A model generated the notes under the pieces. That model made no database searches and was not told the origin of the DNA. It saw only the letters and a list, made by a program, of their open reading frames with translations. DNA of 8,510 nucleotides from DATFAS01 sp035254305 (GTDB lineage Bacteria; Bacillota; Bacilli; Aneurinibacillales; RAOX-1), in NCBI GenBank assembly GCA_035254305.1, contig DATFAS010000214.1:1-8510 (forward strand), in the 5' to 3' direction. The position numbers and the translations under genes are program-made. This document shows, piece by piece, positions 5,330 to 8,510 of the stretch (within the stretch, counting starts at the first letter, position 1; the number at the start of each line of letters is the position of its first letter).

Positions 5330-6595
5330 ATGGTGATCACAGATAAGATAGGAGCTGACGGATGTATATCGTTGCTGTTGGATAAGCAGCTGTTCATCCG
5401 AGCCATTACGGGTACAAGCACAACATTGTTTAAAGAAGGGCAATCGTTTCAGGATGTAGATTGGCTATCTTACTTTATAGCTGCCCCGAAGAATCGGAAA
5501 GAAAGCCAGGTGATCGTGTCGCAGCATGGGCAGAAATTTTTTTATGTTTGGAACGAATTTCGTGATCTAGCCGATGATCTAGCGTACATGGTGGTATTGC
5601 TGGACGTGTCGTATCTGCCCTTAAATCCTGCAACCTTATCAGAGAGCCATTTTCCAACCTCCCATCTCTTAATTATGGAATCCCCATCGATGCAGCGCAT
5701 CCTCAAAATTATCCAGGCGATTTCCAATGTGGACTCTACAGTTCTTCTCTTAGGGGAGTCAGGTGTCGGGAAGAGTGTCATCGCTGAGATGATCCACCAG
5801 ATTAGCAATCGGTCCCAGAATCGATTTGTCTCAGTTAATTGTGGAGCATTGCCGGAAAATCTCATTGAAGCCGAATTGTTCGGCTATGAGCATGGGACGT
5901 TTACTGGCGGAAGGAAGGGCGGGGCAACGGGATTATTTGAGGTAGCCCATGGGGGAACGATTTTTTTGGATGAAATTGCCGAGCTCCCCTATAATTTGCA
6001 AGCGAAATTATTGAATGTGCTGCAAGAGCATACGATCAGAAAAGTTGGAAGTACCGAAAGCAAGAAGATTCATGTGCGGGTCATAGCCGCTACCAATAAA
6101 CCGCTGCTTCAGTTAGTGAAGGAGAAAAAATTTCGCGAAGATTTATACTACCGCTTGAATGTGGTCCCCCTAACGATTCCATCCCTGAGAGAACGCAAGG
6201 AGGATATTCCTTATCTGATGGAATGCTTCTTATCTAAATATAACAAGAAATATGGGCGTTTTAAACAGCTTCACCCTATGGTGCAACATGAATTTATGGA
6301 GTATTATTGGCCAGGAAATATTAGGGAATTAGAAAATGCCATAGAGAGATTAGTCGTGACGGATAGCCATGATATGTTAGATAAAATCCTGCCGATGCAA
6401 GATGAACAAAGGGAAGTGGAGTATCATGAGAGGGTAGAGTTTATGCCTCTGAAAAAAGCAAAGAAAAAGATCGAAAAGGAACTGATTTTGAAGGCTTACC
6501 AAGTGTATGGGAATACCTATAAGGTTGCAGAGGTACTAGAAGTCGATCAATCAACGATTGTAAAAAAAATGAAAGAATACAGAAAGGACTTGTAA
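5330..6595 (+). CDS. Sigma-54 enhancer-binding transcriptional activator
   Basis: A 421-residue three-part activator. Residues 1-100 form a sensor-like domain, ending in strands (KFFYVWNEF and AYMVVLLDVSYL) that look PAS-like. An AAA+ domain spans about 115-345, with Walker A GESGVGKS (142-149), the sigma-54 contact loop GTFTGG (189-194) in place of GAFTGA, Walker B GGTIFLDEI (208-216), sensor I RVIAATN (250-256), arginine fingers in FREDLYYRLN (268-277) and WPGNIREL (327-334). A Fis/TyrR-like helix-turn-helix follows at about 379-420 (NTYKVAEVLEVDQSTIVKKM). The start is uncertain among ATG 5327, ATG 5330 and GTG 5333. AGAGAGGG ends at 5326 and favours 5330 or 5333. Earlier ATGs lie inside the operator palindromes without a ribosome binding site. 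It most likely activates the divergent permease-amidase operon. Confidence 0.93.
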   Translation: MVITDKIGADGCISLLLDKQLFIRAITGTSTTLFKEGQSFQDVDWLSYFIAAPKNRKESQVIVSQHGQKFFYVWNEFRDLADDLAYMVVLLDVSYLPLNPATLSESHFPTSHLLIMESPSMQRILKIIQAISNVDSTVLLLGESGVGKSVIAEMIHQISNRSQNRFVSVNCGALPENLIEAELFGYEHGTFTGGRKGGATGLFEVAHGGTIFLDEIAELPYNLQAKLLNVLQEHTIRKVGSTESKKIHVRVIAATNKPLLQLVKEKKFREDLYYRLNVVPLTIPSLRERKEDIPYLMECFLSKYNKKYGRFKQLHPMVQHEFMEYYWPGNIRELENAIERLVVTDSHDMLDKILPMQDEQREVEYHERVEFMPLKKAKKKIEKELILKAYQVYGNTYKVAEVLEVDQSTIVKKMKEYRKDL

Positions 6596-7390
6596 ATGGG
6601 GACGTTGAATTTGGCGATTGCCCAATTGCGGAGCAATTTATTCGATAAAGAAACCAATGTTTATCGTGTGTTAGAAACGATGTCGGCCGCAAGCAATAAG
6701 GGAGCTGACTATGTTTTGTTTCCAGAATTATATACCACTGGCTACTTCTTAGGGGAGAGGGCGTTTGATTTGGCTGAATCAGCCCATGGGGATATGATCG
6801 CAAGCATTGCGGAACATGCTAAACAGCTTGAGATTGGGGTAATTGTCGGTTTTCCAGAACGTGATGGGGAAAGGATCTATAATTCGGCTGCTGTCATCAA
6901 TCGGCAAGGAGAAATGTTAGGGACCTACCGGAAAACACATTTATTCGACCATGAAAAGAAGTGGTTTTCTCCGGGTGAGCAGATACCGATCTTTCATATT
7001 CCGGAAGCCAAAATAGGAATTATGATTACCTATGATATGGAGTTTCCCGAGGTTGCCCGCATTTTGACCATTAAAGGGGCGCAATTGATACTCGTGCTAA
7101 GCTCGAACATGGTTCCTTACCAGCCGTATCAGCATACATACCTTCGGGCAAGGGCGATTGAAAATCATGTGTTTGTTGCAACGGCAAACAAAGTGGGACT
7201 GGAGAATGATACGATCTTTTTCGGTGAAAGTGAGATCATTCATCCGACCGGTACCTCCTTGTACAAGTCGTTAAATAATGAAGATCTAGCTGTAATCCCC
7301 ATTCCATTAACAGAAACGATCCAGTCGAAAGGGGTGCTTGATTATATTGAAAACAGGCGATCAGATTTGTACCGCAGGGAAGGGCTGTAG
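6596..7390 (+). CDS. Nitrilase-superfamily homologue lacking the catalytic cysteine (C to T)
   Basis: A 264-residue protein with the full nitrilase-superfamily fold and clear relationship to the amidase at 3001-3786. Glu44 (VLFPEL) and Lys113 (YRKTHLF) are kept, as are EFPEVAR (149-155), SSNMVPY (169-175), RARAIENH (184-191) and the terminal NRRSDLYR (253-260). The nucleophile position is Thr145 in IMITYDMEFPE, where the paralogue reads LLTCYDIEFPE. The codon is ACC, at least two changes from any Cys codon, so a single read error does not explain it. Its ATG directly follows the TAA of the regulator, with AAAGGA (6583-6588) 7 nt upstream, so the two are co-transcribed and probably coupled in translation. 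It may be a non-catalytic binding partner or sensor, or an enzyme with another nucleophile; the former is preferred but unproven. Confidence 0.88.
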   Translation: MGTLNLAIAQLRSNLFDKETNVYRVLETMSAASNKGADYVLFPELYTTGYFLGERAFDLAESAHGDMIASIAEHAKQLEIGVIVGFPERDGERIYNSAAVINRQGEMLGTYRKTHLFDHEKKWFSPGEQIPIFHIPEAKIGIMITYDMEFPEVARILTIKGAQLILVLSSNMVPYQPYQHTYLRARAIENHVFVATANKVGLENDTIFFGESEIIHPTGTSLYKSLNNEDLAVIPIPLTETIQSKGVLDYIENRRSDLYRREGL

Positions 7391-7400
7391 CTGGCTTTGG

Positions 7401-7580
7401 CAAAGGGGAGGATGATGGGAGTTAATGGAGGGGACACCTATCACGCCATCATCAAACGGCTAGTCGGAGGCTTCTCACGGCTCTAGAAAACTACCTGACA
7501 GGGAAAGATTGCCCAGTTTGATGTCTATCCTTCCTTCTGAAAGGAAGAAGAGGCTGAATCAAATATTGATAGTGCAACCT
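7401..7580 (+). pseudogene. Decayed Uma2 family gene fragment
   Basis: This stretch aligns with the first Uma2 gene of the window. Positions 7401-7440 match 601-640 without gaps, then 17 nt are missing. Positions 7441 onward match 658 onward at roughly four bases in five, with the translation SRRLLTALENYLTGKDC shared exactly. A second gap of about 15 nt removes the EVFAA segment, then QFDVY and KEEEAE align with PFDVY and KEEEVE. In-frame stops follow both segments. The start and the C-terminal half with the Glu motif are absent. It is closer to the copy at 547 than to the one at 1397, so it is a relic of a related paralogue. Confidence 0.8.
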
Positions 7581-7585
7581 TCTTT

Positions 7586-7619
7586 TTTCAATTATCGTCT
7601 GTATTTAATAGAATATAAA
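7586..7619 (+). promoter_or_regulatory. Weak candidate promoter for the SLH gene
   Basis: An AT-rich stretch contains TAGAAT (7609-7614) 17 bp after TTTCAA (7586-7591), and alternatively TATAAA (7614-7619) 16 bp after TTATCG (7592-7597). Neither -35 is good. A promoter is expected here because the gene follows a pseudogene, but the exact one is uncertain. Confidence 0.25.
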
Positions 7620-7645
7620 TTAAAACATTATTGAGGTGAACTTCT

Positions 7646-8314
7646 GTGAAGAAAAAATTTAAATTGATCACTACTTCCGCAGTTGCTTTGTTACAACTAA
7701 CCTTTGTCGGGCAAAGTTATGCCTTTTCTTCTACTTTTACTGATATAGATAATGTGGTAGCAAAGGATAAAATTATAGATTTGGAGAAAAACGGGATTGT
7801 TGGAGGGGTTGATTCCGAGCATTTTGTTCCATATGAATCACTTACAGGTGCTCAAGAGGTACAATTAATCATTAAGGCACTAGGACTTAATCTCGATTCG
7901 GTAAGATTTATTAAAGCACCAAAAGCTACGGATTATTTTAAAAATGCTGATGATGAAGCTTGGTATAGCAATTCTTTAATTATTGCAGCGGTCAACGGTT
8001 TAGAATTCCCGTCAGATTTTGATCCAAACAAGAAAATAACACGTGAAGAGTTCACATATAATCTGATTCGGGCTATGGAAGTAAAAAAAGAGATGCCCAT
8101 GATCAATATGATGTACATCAAGGTTAAAGATGAAGATCAACTAAAGGCTGAGTATTCTGGCGCTATACAGCGTGCCATTAAGTATGGAGTTATTAAATTG
8201 GACGCAGAGGGGAAATTTAATCCAAAAGGTGAAATTACTCGTGCTGATGCCGCCGAAGAAATTTACAATGCGATAGAGTTTTTGGAAAAATACAATGGAA
8301 GCCATACAAGGTAA
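7646..8314 (+). CDS. Small secreted S-layer homology (SLH) domain protein
   Basis: A 222-residue exported protein that starts at GTG 7646, with GAGGTG (7633-7638) 7 nt upstream. Residues 1-26 are a signal peptide: KKKFK basic start, hydrophobic core and likely cleavage after SYA. The mature part is almost entirely SLH-like. Module one is about 31-80 (FTDIDNVVAKDKIIDLEKNG, then a GIVGG turn and a LT..E helix). Module two is about 97-145 (YFKNADDEAWYSNSLIIAAV, then DPNKKITREEF). Module three is about 168-212 (SGAIQRAIKYGVI, then FNPKGEITRADAAEEIY). SLH triplets bind pyruvylated secondary cell wall polymer, so it should sit on the cell wall. No catalytic or other domain is attached. Modules are diverged, so binding strength is uncertain. 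It does not seem linked in function to the amidase module. Confidence 0.85.
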   Translation: MKKKFKLITTSAVALLQLTFVGQSYAFSSTFTDIDNVVAKDKIIDLEKNGIVGGVDSEHFVPYESLTGAQEVQLIIKALGLNLDSVRFIKAPKATDYFKNADDEAWYSNSLIIAAVNGLEFPSDFDPNKKITREEFTYNLIRAMEVKKEMPMINMMYIKVKDEDQLKAEYSGAIQRAIKYGVIKLDAEGKFNPKGEITRADAAEEIYNAIEFLEKYNGSHTR

Positions 8315-8365
8315 TTTTTCAAAAGATTTGATTGGTGAACTGAAAATAGTAAAAGTAGCATAATT

Positions 8366-8399
8366 AAAAGAGCATCTACAAAGTTGTAGCTGCTTTTTT
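8366..8399 (+). terminator. Intrinsic terminator after the SLH gene
   Basis: AAAAGAGCA then CTACA (8376-8380) pairs with TGTAG (8385-8389) then TGCTTTTTT, with one internal T-C mismatch, one G-U wobble and a 4-nt loop, ending in six T (8394-8399). It lies about 50 nt after the SLH stop codon. The remaining bases to 8510 hold no gene I can support. Confidence 0.75.
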
Positions 8400-8510
8400 G
8401 CGTTGGTATTGATGGTTTTTTTATAAAAATCAAAGGAAATAGCTTCCCTTTTTTCGTTTTCCACCTATTTTTAGGCCTGCTTTTTATTGATAGCACTGGA
8501 GTAAAGTTAT

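Noticed and set aside
5475..5865. Minus-strand open frames inside the activator
   Set aside because: They are antisense shadows of a gene with unmistakable AAA+ motifs on the plus strand.
8431..8457. Possible second terminator (GGAA/TTCC followed by a T run)
   Set aside because: The stem is only 4 bp plus a bulged extension, and a stronger terminator already lies at 8366-8399.
1..8510. CRISPR arrays, tRNA or rRNA genes, phage integrase or toxin-antitoxin pairs
   Set aside because: No regularly spaced repeats, cloverleaf-type sequences or recognisable proteins of these classes were seen on either strand.

Overview
The window looks like a chromosomal segment of a Gram-positive, low-to-moderate G+C member of the Bacillales. 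The reasons are strong purine-rich ribosome binding sites (AGGAGG or GAGGTG type), GTG and TTG starts, a sigma-54 (SigL) regulator of the RocR/BkdR kind, an S-layer-homology protein with a Gram-positive signal peptide, and compact intrinsic terminators. Genus cannot be fixed from the sequence alone.

Layout. Positions 1-546 hold decayed coding debris and a promoter. Next come two convergent Uma2-family (DUF820, PD-(D/E)XK fold) genes (547-1134 plus, 1397-1969 minus) with back-to-back terminators between them. A class I SAM-dependent methyltransferase (2188-2745 minus) follows, then a long hairpin (2878-2921) that probably terminates the next minus-strand operon. The central block (3001-7390) is one divergent regulatory module. 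On the minus strand are an APC-superfamily permease (3731-5125) and, overlapping it by 56 nt, a nitrilase-superfamily amidase (3001-3786) with an intact Glu-Lys-Cys triad. On the plus strand are a sigma-54 enhancer-binding protein (5330-6595) and, directly abutting its stop codon, a second nitrilase homologue (6596-7390) in which the catalytic Cys is Thr. After this lie a decayed third Uma2 copy (7401-7580), a small secreted SLH protein (7646-8314) and its terminator.

How the central genes appear to work together. The divergent spacer carries a near-perfect -24/-12 promoter facing the permease-amidase operon (TGGCAC-N5-TTGC, 5174 to 5160). It also carries a sigma-70-type promoter facing the regulator (TTGATT-N17-TATACT) and three copies of an 18-bp palindrome, TAATGAA-N4-TTCATTA, at about -97, -140 and -158 from the predicted sigma-54 start. 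The simplest reading is that the regulator binds these palindromes, activates import and amide hydrolysis of a nitrogenous compound, and restrains its own promoter. The catalytically altered nitrilase made with the regulator could be a ligand-sensing or antagonistic partner, which is a testable inference and not a demonstrated function. This self-contained circuit, with an active amidase on one side and its apparent pseudoenzyme paralogue on the other, is the most interesting content of the window.
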